In this document: piece after piece, positions 55,029-64,000 of the stretch
How the letters are laid out: every line of letters begins with the position of its first letter
Position numbering within the stretch: position 1 is the stretch's first letter
Origin: Platanthera guangdongensis
Lineage: Eukaryota > Streptophyta > Magnoliopsida > Asparagales > Orchidaceae
Assembly (NCBI GenBank): GCA_039583875.1
Contig: CM077162.1
Span: forward strand, 113,304,589 to 113,368,588
Length of the DNA: 64,000 nucleotides
Direction of reading: 5' to 3'
Position numbers and translations under genes: made by a program
Notes under the pieces: generated by a model
Seen by the model: the letters and a program-made list of their open reading frames with translations, nothing else
Told to the model about the DNA's origin: nothing
Databases searched by the model: none

Positions 55029-58000
55029 CTAAATGATACCTGAGTGGAATAACTCGGGGTATTCCTCCAACATAGCTTGCTCTCGCTCCCAAGAAAGCTC
55101 CTCACGTCCGCAATTACCCCAACGGACTTTAACCATTCGGACCTCCTTGTTGCGGAGTCGTTTGACTGCAACATCTTCAATTCGCACTGGCTTGACCCTT
55201 GTTGTTAACTCATAATCAACCGGTGCCTGATTGTCAGTAACGATCTGCGAAGACTCTTGCACTGCCTTACGCAACACCGATACGTGGAATACGTCATGCA
55301 GCCCACTCAACTCCGTCGACAGCTTTAATCTATACACCGCCTCGCCAACACGCTCCAGGATTTCAAATGGTCCAAGGTATCTTGGACTCAGCTTCTTCAA
55401 GCGTCGAACCCGCGATACACCCTTGAACGGCTTGATCTTTAAATATACCATGTCGTCAACGTTGAACTCCACATTTCTATGTTTGGCATTGTAATACTTT
55501 GACTGTATATCCTGAGAAATCTTCAGCCTTTCCTAAAATTGTCCGTATCATTGAAGTGGCATCTTCCACCGCTTGACGTTTATACAACTTTGATTCGTCT
55601 GCCTCCAACTAAGACAACGGCGTACGACACTTCCTCCCGTACAAGGCTTCGAAAGGCGCCATTCCAATGCTTGCCTGAAAGCTATTGTTGTAAGCAAACT
55701 CCACCATGTACAGGTGATCCTCCCAATTCTTCCTGAAATCTAGGACGCACATGCGAAGCATGTCCTCCATAGTCCTGTTGACTCTCTCGGTTTGGCCATC
55801 TGTCTGCGGGTGAAAGGCTGTGCTGAACTTTAGCTTAGTACCCAACAGACTATGCACCAACCTCCAGTCATTCGACGTGAATCGTCCATCTCGATCACTA
55901 AAAATACTTCTAGGCACACCATGCAATCGTACAATACTATCCACGTTGAGTTTGGCTAACTTTTCCATTGGATCTTCCTTTCTGACTGGGATAAAGTGCG
56001 ACACTTTGGTCAATCTATCAACGACCACCCAAATGGCGTCGTTTCCCTTCTGCAACTTCGGCAAACCGTGCACAAAATCCATAGATATGTCGCCAAACTT
56101 CCATTCTGGGATAGGAAGGGATTTCAAGAATCCTCCGGGCTTCTGACACTCCGCTTTCACCAAGGCACAAGTACGGCACTTGGCCACATAAAGTGCCACA
56201 TCCTTCTTCAAACCCGGCCACCAGAATAATTTATTCATGTCTCTATACATCTTCGTGCTTCCCTGGTGGATTGAGTACTTGGTATGATGAGCCTCATACA
56301 TCAACTCCTCCCGAATATTATCCGCACTAGGAACGCATAGACGACTGTCCTTCCTTAGCAACCCATCTTCAACCACAAACTGGGAATTTGATCCATCCAA
56401 AGTTCCATCTAAGATTTGCTTCATGCTGCTATCCTGAACCAAAGCCCGCCGAACTCTATCCGCTAGGTCACACTGCACCTCTGTCCAAAACAGTTTCGCC
56501 TCGGCACTTGACTGCTTGTCAACGCAAGATATCTCCAATGCCTCCAACTCTTGGACCAATCTCTTATCATGCACTGATAACCAATTGGCTTGTGCGGGAA
56601 TTTTACGACTCAATGCATCCGCCACTGCATTTCCCTTCCCAGGCACATAGTGTATCTTGAAGGTGTAGTCCCCTAAGAACTCCATCCACCTCCTCTGCCT
56701 CATGTTCAAATCTTTTTGGTCCAAAAGGTACTTCAAACTTTTATGATCGGTGTAAATATCCACCTTCACACCGTACAGATAGTGCCTCCAAAGCTTTAGA
56801 GCAAATATCACAGCCGCTAACTCTAAGTTGTATACCGGATAATTCCTCTCGTGAACCTTCAGTTGTCATGAACCATAAGTTATCACTCTCCCATGCTGTA
56901 GCAGAACACAGCCCAAACCACTGCCCGAAGCATCACTATAAATCTCGAACCCTTTGGTTCCACTTGGAGAACATAAAATAGGCGCCGTGGTTAACCACCT
57001 CTTCAACTCTACAAAAGCCTGTTCGCACTCCGGAGACCACACAAACTTCTGATCCTTTCTTGTCAACGTCGTGAGTGGTAGTGCTATCCGCGAGAAGTTC
57101 TCTACGAAGCGCCTGTAGTAGCCAGCAAGCCCTAGAAAACTCCGGACCTCTGCCACTGTAGTCAAAGTAGGCCACTCCCGTATCGCCACTATCTTCGCCG
57201 GATCCACAGCTATTCCTTCTCCACTGACAACATGACCAAGGAACGCTATTGAGGATAACCAGAATTCACACTTGGAGAACTTTGCATACAACTGACTTTT
57301 CCTCAATGTTTCCAACACCATGTGTAAATGCTTGTAGTGATCCTCCTCGCACCGCGAATACACCAGGATATCATCGATAAATACTATCACAAACTGATCC
57401 AAGTATTCTCTGAACGTCCTATTCATCAGATCCATAAACACGGATGGCGCATTCGTCAACCTAAACGGCATGACTGTGAACTCGTAATGCCCAAACCGCG
57501 TACTGAATGCTGTCTTTGGAATGTCGCTCTCCATTATTCTCAACTGATAGTAACCGGACTTCAAATCTAACTTCGAATATACAGTTGACCCAATCAACTG
57601 ATCAAATAGATCGTCAATCCTCGGGATTGGATATTTGTTCTTCTCCGTAAGTTTGTTCAATTCCCGATAATCGATACAAAGCCGCAAGCTCCCATCTTTC
57701 TTCTTAACAAAGAGAACTGGTGCACTCCAAGGCGACGAACTTGGACGCACATAACTTTGCTCTAGCAACTCTTGCAGTTGCACCTTCAACTCTGCCATTT
57801 CTCTTGGGGCTATCCGATAGGGGGAGCGTGACACCGGTTTGGCACCCGGTACCAGCTCTATAGTAAAGTCTATCTCCCGCTGAGGAGGGGCTCCTGGGAG
57901 ATCATCTGGAAACACATCAGGATACTCGGACACAACTGGGATGTTGCCCAAACTAGGTTTAGGCGTCGCAGTCTGCACTAGAGTGACATACAGTTCTGCC

Positions 58001-58121
58001 CCAGACCGAACTGCCTTGAACACCTGAAGGGCCGATATCAGAACTTTCCCTGACCCCTTCATGCCCGCAAAAGTAGTCTCTCCACCAGTGTCCAGACCCA
58101 ACTTGACTTCTTTACGGTTGC
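55029..58121 (-). pseudogene. Element G pol: RT, RNase H, integrase, chromodomain
   Basis: The minus-strand frame continues from the protease across the solo LTR and reads [69 protein letters not shown] (catalytic Asp pair), [24 protein letters not shown] at 56866 (Arg CGA expected) is followed by RNase [12 protein letters not shown] and [13 protein letters not shown], integrase [10 protein letters not shown]...CRTC zinc site, [12 protein letters not shown] and [18 protein letters not shown] at 55609 (Trp expected) and a frameshift near 55535 precede the C-terminal domain MVYLKIKPFKGVSR and the chromodomain ending at 55029. Otherwise intact, so loss of function is recent. Confidence 0.92.
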
Positions 58122-59412
58122 TGTAACACCCCCCCTATCCGTCGCATAGCATATAGCAGTAGGTCCGGCCGGGGCCCGACGCCATATACCACAGACAGAC
58201 CGGGTGGTTACTTATGGAAACCATCCAACCAATCTCAACGTCCTACACAGAGCATTCTAGCGGAAGCAATTTATATAAGTTGCAAAACAAGAACCCAGCA
58301 ATAAGCATGAATGTCCACTAACATGATAATAGGAATGTTATTACAAAATACTCAAAAGTCGGCCTTAAGGCCTTACCAAATGTTTCACTTGTCTTTTACA
58401 TGATTTACAAACCTCGGCACGCAGGCCGGCCATACATGAATAAAACATAAAACATTCCCACTTGGGCCTTCGAGGGCCAGCTTCGCGAAAAGGGCTTTAG
58501 CCCGCTATTGACCGCTTGGTCCAGCTGCACCTGCAAGCAAACAAACCACCGCACGGTGGCAAACAAGGCAACGGTCAGCAATGCTGACCAAATTATAACG
58601 ATCCCGCCCCCAACTCGGGGCGGCGATGCTCCTTCCCTGCATTTCATTAGCATAAGCGAGCAATAGATCACCATAGCCATTACATCACAGGCATTGGCTC
58701 GCACGGCCACACGCCCCGTGCACTCAGGGCACATTCTCGGTGAACCGGTCGATGTCACGACAATTAAAGCCATTAACATTCCGGATTCACCACCGCCACT
58801 TTGACGGCCATTCCTATGAGCAATTCGTCTTCATGGTATTGGTCACGTCAATTTAAGCCATTGACCACCGAAGACTCACATCTATGCCAACGGCGAGTGC
58901 CATGTAACTTTAGGTCTCTCTAACCCGAACGACATAAAGCGAGTACGGCTCCATCTAACCCGTGCTCACATCGCAACGGCAATTTAAGCCATTTGCGCGG
59001 GTCAAACTTTCACCGATTCCCATTCTACCGCAAGACACATAACCCCGTTATGTTCATGTTGGCACTCAGGCCACCAAGTTGGCAAGACCTCGTGTCCGCC
59101 CAGTTTTCCGGGTGCACCTTTGGGTTAGTCCCCAAGGCTCCCTGCTGCAATCTACCGCGTAGAAAACCCGAAAACACCAAATAGCACGGAGTCTTCTCCG
59201 GCCTTATGCAATGCAACATCACCGATCCGGACTAACATGTCCGGGTAGGCTTCAACCAAAAATGCCTATGTCCGTTCTCGCATACGGACGCTAAACAACG
59301 AGGACTTTACATATCTACCCGAAGGAACGCCTCCAACTCTTCGCAAACTCGCGAGAGAGGGCTTCCTATGCTAAGAAAGAGAGCTATCATGCTCACAAGT
59401 GAGGATCGTTAC

Positions 59413-59436
59413 CCTTGCGTTCCTCTTTGGCGCCAT
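59413..59436 (-). CDS. Candidate gag leader exon in solo LTR H
   Basis: Same eight codons as in LTR E (MAPKRNAR) and the same GTAACG donor. With only a solo LTR left there is no gag to join. Confidence 0.55.
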
Positions 59437-59724
59437 CGAAATGTAATCGGATAGAAATCACCGCACTTGCGTTGCCTCCGTGGATCCGGAGTCGGCTTGC
59501 GATTCGGAGCTCCGAAGCTCCTCCAATGGCGGATCTAGCTCCTCTTCCTCTTGCCTTAGCTCTTCTTTCTCCAAGGGTTTGGAGAGAGGATAAGTGATGA
59601 AAAGTGTGGATTTTTCTAAGTCAAACCCGAGTATATACTCTCAGGAACCATCCCCAGCCGTCGGATCTCAACCTAAGAAAACGAGCGGCTTTGATTCGGG
59701 GCTGAAATGCCCAATCTGGGCCGA

Positions 59725-60360
59725 ACACGGCCTGGCACACGCCCGTGTCCAGGGCCGTGTGCCGCATTCGCCGTCAAAATCGAATCTTCTGAACACGCAC
59801 ACGGGTATCGAACACGCCCGTGTTCGAGCTGACACGCCCGTGTTCCAGCTGACACGGCCGTGTAGCCGGCCGTGTACCCCATGATTTTCCCCCGTTTCCA
59901 ACCCGAGAACTGCACGGGTTCTAGGACACGCCCGTGTCCTTGCCCGTGTCACATTGACACACCTGGGCCCCCAGGCCGTGTACACGGGGCATTTCGTCGA
60001 GGGGAGAACGACGACTGGATGACACGGCCTTGGACACGCCCGTGTCCTAGGCCGTGTGCCTTGCCTCGACGATCGTCGAGTGAATCTCGACGATTTCACC
60101 TTGACGATCGTCGACACGGGTCGACACGCCCTGCGACACGCCCGTGTCGCAGGCCGTGTGCCCATTCTCGACGAATCGTCGAGAATAACTCGACGATTTC
60201 ACGGCTAAGTGTCGACACGGGTCGACACGCCCTGCGACACGCCCGTGTCGCAGGCCGTGTGCCCTTTCTCGACGAATCGTCGAGTATAACTCGACGACTT
60301 CGCGACTAAGTGTCGGCACACACTTGACACGCCCTGGGACACGCCCGTGTCCCAGGCCGT
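59725..60360. repeat. U3 palindrome cluster, LTR H
   Basis: Includes the 16-bp perfect palindrome CTCGACGATCGTCGAG (60065-60080), GTGTCGACAC (60209-60218) and at least six GACACGCCCGTGTC copies. Confidence 0.92.
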
Positions 60361-60436
60361 GTGCCGTCAGCCAGAAACCAAAACTGGCCCAAAACGTCCC
60401 CCTTTGCTCCTTTGAGTTTCGGGGCATTACAGTTGC

Positions 60437-60743
60437 AATCAATGCATGCACTCTGCTCCGAGAGCCAATCCATACCGAAAATTACGTCAAACTCCACTAA
60501 TGGTAGAATCAACGCCCGCAAATCAAACTCCCGATCTCCAATTCGAATCTTCACAACACAAATCCTATCCGCACGCATTGAGCACCCATTAGGCAACAAC
60601 ACATCCAACTTGTTTTCTGCCATCGAGAACGAAACTCCGATGCGCGATATAAACTTTTCAGACAAGAAGGAGTGTGATGCCCCCGTATCAAAAAGGGCTC
60701 TCGCCGGAAACCCAAAGATCAACACAAAGCCTAGCACTAACAA
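60437..60743 (-). pseudogene. Element G protease (N-terminal part of pol)
   Basis: The minus strand reads GFPARALFDTGASHSFLSEK with an intact DTG active site, then MAENKLDVLLPNGCSM and LILPLVEFDVIFGMDWLSEQ. The frame is cut at 60436 by solo LTR H and resumes at 58121 in the same frame. It lies in a different frame from gag, which ends at 60797, so pol expression would need a frameshift or reinitiation. Confidence 0.9.
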
Positions 60744-60796
60744 ACGTAAGCTAACAAATACAAAGGTAACAACTATAAAAGTTAAACCACTATAAT

Positions 60797-61951
60797 TTAA
60801 CTCATACCTGTCACCACGTCTGCTTGCTTAATGGCCTCCTGCAGACCAAGGTTATAGACTATAGGCTGGGCTAGAGCATGATGGGATACGGTTGACTCCA
60901 CCGCCTTCCCTTTATCCTCATAAGTCGCTCCAGGTCTCCTCTCGGACTTTGAACGTCCGCTCCAACACTCCCGAGCAAAATGCCCCGTCTTCCCGCAGTT
61001 GTAGCAAGCCCCGGGGACTCGACTTGTAGTTGCCCCCGATGCATCAGCCGAAGGGGCTGATTTCGAAGTCCTCCGCTTCTTGTTCCATCTGCGGAAACCT
61101 GTCTTGTTACCTGGCACCTTGAACTCGGTCTTCCTTTCTCCTGGGTCCCTCTTCTCTAGAACTTTCTTCGCAACCTTTTCCAACGATCGGGCCGAATTGA
61201 CCAAGGCTAGGAAGCCCTGCGCCTTAGGCCCAGCAAGGAGTAACTGTAAATCGGCGCGAAGACCCTCATAGAATCGGTTGGTCTTCCTCTCTTCTTCTGA
61301 AAACATAGCACCAGCATAACGACCCAACCGTGTGAACTTATGCAGATATTCGTCCACGCTTCTGGATCCCTGAGTCAACCCAAGAAATTGATTCTCCATA
61401 TCCAATCTCTGAGCAGAAGATACAAATCTGGCTAGGAACAATCTTGAAAATTCCTCCATCGGCACATCCGCAAGTTGCCTTCCCACTAGAAGATGAAAGT
61501 CCAACTCGTCCCACCACAGCCTCGCCTCACCTTCCAAAAGAAAAGTCGCTATGGTGGTCTTCTGCCACTCCTCAGTCAGTGTGGTCGTCAACACCCTCTT
61601 TATGGAAGAGAGCCAGTCCTCAGCTTGAGTTGGCGTTCCAACCCCATTAAACCTCGGAGGATTAAAGCCCATCACGTGCTTTAGCTGCCGCTCCGTAGTT
61701 CTCCTCGGCTCTACAAACTCAACTGCTGCGCGTTCCACCACTCTCGGCTCTGCCGCCCTAACCGGTTCTTGCTCATTCACAGGAGGTGCGCGATGCATTT
61801 GCCCTGCAGGTTGGGCATTTATCATTGCAAACACGGCTTCAGCCACCATCCTGATGGTTTCCGCTGAAGGAGGTGTAGTAGGCACGTCCCTTGGTGCGCT
61901 ACTTTCCGCTGATTGCGGACGCTCTGACTGACCAGCACCGCTCCTAGCTTC
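60797..61951 (-). CDS. Element G gag, exon 2 (open)
   Basis: Open from 61951, directly after a CTAATTTAG acceptor-like site with an in-frame TAG, to a TAA at 60797: 384 codons. Starts EARSGAGQSERP, which aligns with VTRSGAGLSERP of D. The GTG at 61885 is an ordinary Val codon, and the first ATG is only at 61849. Capsid core: FNPPRFNGVGTPTQAEDWLS, LLEGEARLWWDELDF, SVDEYLHKFTRLGRYAG, KTNRFYEGLRADLQLLL. Basic region, then one CCHC knuckle CYNCGKTGHFAREC near codon 325. Gag forms the particle and binds RNA. The lack of a local ATG suggests translation starts in the LTR leader exon at 63461. Confidence 0.9.
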   Translation of the reverse strand, partial: EARSGAGQSERPQSAESSAPRDVPTTPPSAETIRMVAEAVFAMINAQPAGQMHRAPPVNEQEPVRAAEPRVVERAAVEFVEPRRTTERQLKHVMGFNPPRFNGVGTPTQAEDWLSSIKRVLTTTLTEEWQKTTIATFLLEGEARLWWDELDFHLLVGRQLADVPMEEFSRLFLARFVSSAQRLDMENQFLGLTQGSRSVDEYLHKFTRLGRYAGAMFSEEERKTNRFYEGLRADLQLLLAGPKAQGFLALVNSARSLEKVAKKVLEKRDPGERKTEFKVPGNKTGFRRWNKKRRTSKSAPSADASGATTSRVPGACYNCGKTGHFARECWSGRSKSERRPGATYEDKGKAVESTVSHHALAQPIVYNLGLQEAIKQADVVTGMS

Positions 61952-62159
61952 CTAAATTAGCAAAGACACACGATTAGACAACAAACAAATTGCTAAAGGC
62001 AATCATTGGAATACTCAGGTTCCACAAAACAAGTGTATTTACATTCCTAAGTGGACATTCATGGGTTCTTTTTAATGTTATAACGATGACGCACACATGT
62101 GCTCACCACCCCTTAAAAGAATTCGCCCACAAATTCATTTAAGCTTGACCGTAATCAGA

Positions 62160-62171
62160 TGTCTGATACCA
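62160..62171 (-). other. Primer binding site of element G
   Basis: TGGTATCAGACA on the minus strand, 3 bases after the 5' LTR end. One or two changes from the initiator tRNA-Met site TGGTATCAGAGC. Confidence 0.9.
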
Positions 62172-63437
62172 AATTGTAACACCCCCATCTGTCGCATCAC
62201 ATATAACAGAAGGTCCAGCTGGAACCCGACGCCATATACCACAGACAGCCGGAAGAGATACTAAATGAATAATCAAACCAACCCACTAATACTACTCGTC
62301 GTAAACACAGAGCATTCTAGCGGAAGATTTTAAAGTTGAAAGAACCCAAAATTAAATCCATCAATATGAATGTCCACATCTACAACAATAGGAATGAAAT
62401 CCCAAATACACAGAAACGGGTACATGGCCTTATGGCCTTACAAAAGTTCACTTAATAAAGAGTGTTTTACATACATCGGCTCGCAGGCCGGCCACACATG
62501 AAATATATAAAAACAACTATTCTATGGCCTTCTAGGGCCAGCACAGCAACATGGGCTCCAGCCCGCTATTTGGCGCTCGGCTCCGCAGCACCTGCAAGCA
62601 CATACCACCGCACGGTGGCAAATAAAGCAATGGTCAGCTAAAAGCCGACCAAATTATAACGACTCCGCCCCTTACTCGGGACGGCGGTGCTCTTTCCCTG
62701 CAAAACATTAGCCCAACAATATATATATCGCAATTATAATTCGCCACAGGTGTAGGCTCGCATGCCCAAACACCCCGTGCACTCAGGGCACATTTATGGT
62801 GAACCCTGACAAATCAGTGCATTCACCACCATCCCCAGGATGGCAACAACATGTGAGCATTTAGCCTTTCTGACCACCGTCTAAGGCTCCGACTATGCCA
62901 ACGGCCAGTCCCCGTCTTCGGGTCTCTCGCACCGAACCACATAGCCTAGGTCCAATTCCACTTGCCCGTTACTCACGCCGCATGTCCAATTTAAGTCCTT
63001 TGCGCGGGCCAAGCTTCTCTCGGATCCCAAATTTTCCAAAACAATCTCATAACCCAGTTATGAATAAGGCCGGTTCCCAGACCGCCAAGTTAGCAGAACA
63101 CGTTTCCGCTCAGTTTTTCGGGTGCGCCTTGAAGCTAATCTCCAAGGATCCCTGCTGCAATCTACCGCGTAGAAACCCGAAAAAAAATCCAAAGCACGGA
63201 GTCTTCTCCGGCAAAACCACATCAAATGCAACATCACCGATCCAGACAAAACACGTCCGGGTAGGCTTCACACACAATGCCTATGCCCGTACTTGTGATT
63301 CCGGGCTCTATATGCAACACGTGGGGGACTATTCACATCAACCCCAAGGAACACCACGCACTTGCCGCACACTCGCGGGAGCGGGATTCCCTATGCAGAA
63401 AGAAAGAGCTTCAAACGCTCAAGTTGAGAATCGTTAC

Positions 63438-63461
63438 CCTTGTAGTCCGTTTTGGCGCCAT
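63438..63461 (-). CDS. Candidate gag exon 1 of element G (8 codons)
   Basis: ATG at 63461, eight codons (MAPKRTTR), then donor GTAACG at 63437. The ATGGCG context is favourable for plant initiation. The acceptor is AG at 61953-61952 and gag continues in phase 0 at 61951, so the intron is 1486 bp and includes the LTR end and primer site. The encoded basic start MAPKRxxR resembles the usual basic N-terminus of plant chromovirus Gag. Confidence 0.65.
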
Positions 63462-63744
63462 GGAAAAACTACGCGGTTAGAACTCTTCGCAATGACCTTC
63501 CCTCCACGGATCCGCTCTCCGATTTCGAAACGGTGCTCCGATGCTCCGCCGGCGGCCGGAAACCTCCTTCTTCTTCCTCTTCTCTCTCACTTTGGAAGGG
63601 GAGAACTTTGGAGAGAAAATGAGGAAATAACCCCCTATTCCCGACCTTAACAGAGCAAAATTACATCTGGGCCGTCAGATCTAAATTAAAGGAAACGAAT
63701 GGCTCGGATCTGCACAAAATTCCCCAAACCTGGGCTGCACAAGG

Positions 63745-64000
63745 CTTGGCACATGGCCGTGTCCAAGGCCGTGTGCCTCGATCCAGGCACGATCGTCGAA
63801 CTGAGAAACGCACACGGGCCAAGACACTCCCGTGTCTGACCTGACACGCCCGTGTCGGGTTCCTCGCCACGCCCGTGTTCGTGGGTGTGTCACGCATAAC
63901 CGCCACAGCAATGGACACAACCCATCAGGACACGGGTATGGACACGGGTTGGCACACGCCCGTGTCGGATGACACGCCCGTGTCATCCGGCCGTGTTTCT
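63745..64000. repeat. U3 palindrome cluster, G 5' LTR (cut by window end)
   Basis: GACACGCCCGTGTC and ACGATCGTCG words as in the 3' LTR, with a few more mutated copies (GACACTCCCGTGTC). Confidence 0.88.

Larger units (their letters stand above)
58122..60431 (-). repeat. Solo LTR H of the D/E family
   Basis: 2310 bp, TGTAACACCCCCCCTATCCG at its left edge and CGGGGCATTACA at its right (plus strand), with a perfect 5-bp target duplication GTTGC at 58117-58121 and 60432-60436. Removing LTR plus one duplication (2315 bp) restores the protease-RT frame of G exactly. Solo LTRs arise by recombination between the two LTRs of one element. Leader exon 59436-59413. HGRV-type frames (59594-60309) are by-products. 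Confidence 0.95.
48799..64000 (-). mobile_element. Tekay-like gypsy element E (3' part; G nested inside)
   Basis: 3' LTR at 48799-51110 and the C-terminal end of pol at 51106-51449, then cut by element G at 51450. The remainder is expected to the right of the window. It sits in D in opposite orientation. The left flank is ACTTG (48794-48798). All other sequence to 64000 belongs to G and its guests. Confidence 0.82.
51450..64000 (-). mobile_element. Tekay-like gypsy element G (nearly complete; 5' LTR runs off the window)
   Basis: On the minus strand: 5' LTR from beyond 64000 to 62175, primer site, gag, protease, RT/RNase H, integrase with chromodomain, polypurine tract (54975-54990), 3' LTR 54974-51450. 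Two guests interrupt it: solo LTR H in the protease (58122-60431) and an LTR-PBS-LTR mini-element in the 3' LTR (51537-53082). The left flank is TAAAC. It is the best preserved gypsy copy here, with an open gag and pol damaged by two stops and one frameshift. Confidence 0.92.
62175..64000 (-). repeat. 5' LTR of element G (U3 start beyond the window)
   Basis: Aligns with 51450-51536 plus 53083-54900 almost base for base. Carries the leader exon (63461-63438) and part of the U3 palindrome cluster (from about 63745). The protein-like frame 62895-63650 is not a gene. Confidence 0.93.

Noticed and set aside
62895..63650. 251-residue plus-strand frame
   Set aside because: Lies antisense within the G 5' LTR. 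The paralogous 3' LTR breaks the same frame into shorter pieces.

Overview
The window is intergenic plant DNA made almost entirely of nested, mostly decayed LTR retrotransposons. I found no convincing host gene, rRNA gene or tRNA gene. The evidence for a plant is the set of element lineages: SIRE/Maximus-type Ty1/copia with an extra 3' ORF, chromodomain-bearing Ty3/gypsy (Tekay/Del-like), Tat-lineage Ty3/gypsy with two RNase H domains and an antisense extra ORF, an Athila-like non-autonomous element using a TGGCGCCGTTGCC primer site, and TRIM-like mini-elements. The depth of nesting suggests a repeat-rich genome, probably an angiosperm. The species cannot be told from the sequence.

Layout. 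1-6878: 3' half of a SIRE-like copia element (+): pol end, GTGTCGACAC spacer, TATA box, env-like ORF broken by in-frame stops, polypurine tract and 2.03 kb 3' LTR. 6879-8290: gypsy LTR fragment cut by the copia LTR. 8296-26944: a minus-strand gypsy element (called F2 here) with its 5' LTR at 24873-26944. It is split by an Athila-like LTR (9054-20399), which itself holds a complete non-autonomous element (10768-18850), and by plus-strand gypsy debris (20511-about 23555). 26945-30210: 3' end of one Tat element (antisense ORF, LTR) carrying a TRIM at 29063-29544. 31032-33990: two further LTR fragments. 33990-43645: a decayed Tat element (+): LTR, gag, protease, RT, RNase H, second RNase H, integrase, tandem-repeat spacer, antisense ORF. 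43648-64000: a stack of Tekay-like elements. D (+) is cut by E (-), E by G (-), and G carries a solo LTR (H, 58122-60431) in its protease and an LTR-PBS-LTR mini-element (51537-53082) in its 3' LTR.

Three observations stand out. (1) In the Tekay-like and F2 elements gag has no ATG at its conserved N-terminus. Every adequate LTR instead carries an eight-codon ATG exon followed by a GTAAYG donor, and gag opens in phase 0 at an AG acceptor beyond the primer binding site. This implies a spliced, LTR-encoded Gag start codon, with the PBS inside the intron. (2) Unrelated LTR families carry dense clusters of short CpG-rich palindromes (GTGTCGACAC, GACACGsGCGTGTC-type, TCGACGATCGTCGA, TTTCTCGAGAAA, TACCGC/GCGGTA) in U3, some immediately upstream of TATA boxes, and some identical words recur across lineages. 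(3) The LTR-PBS-LTR mini-element has an interior of 24 bp that is little more than a tRNA-Phe primer site, with a perfect 5-bp target duplication and a paralogous empty site in the window.

Insertions give a relative order. The mini-element and solo LTR H are younger than G, G is younger than E, E than D, and D than the Tat element. The copia element is younger than the gypsy LTR it interrupts. The Athila-like element 10768-18850 is younger than the LTR around it.
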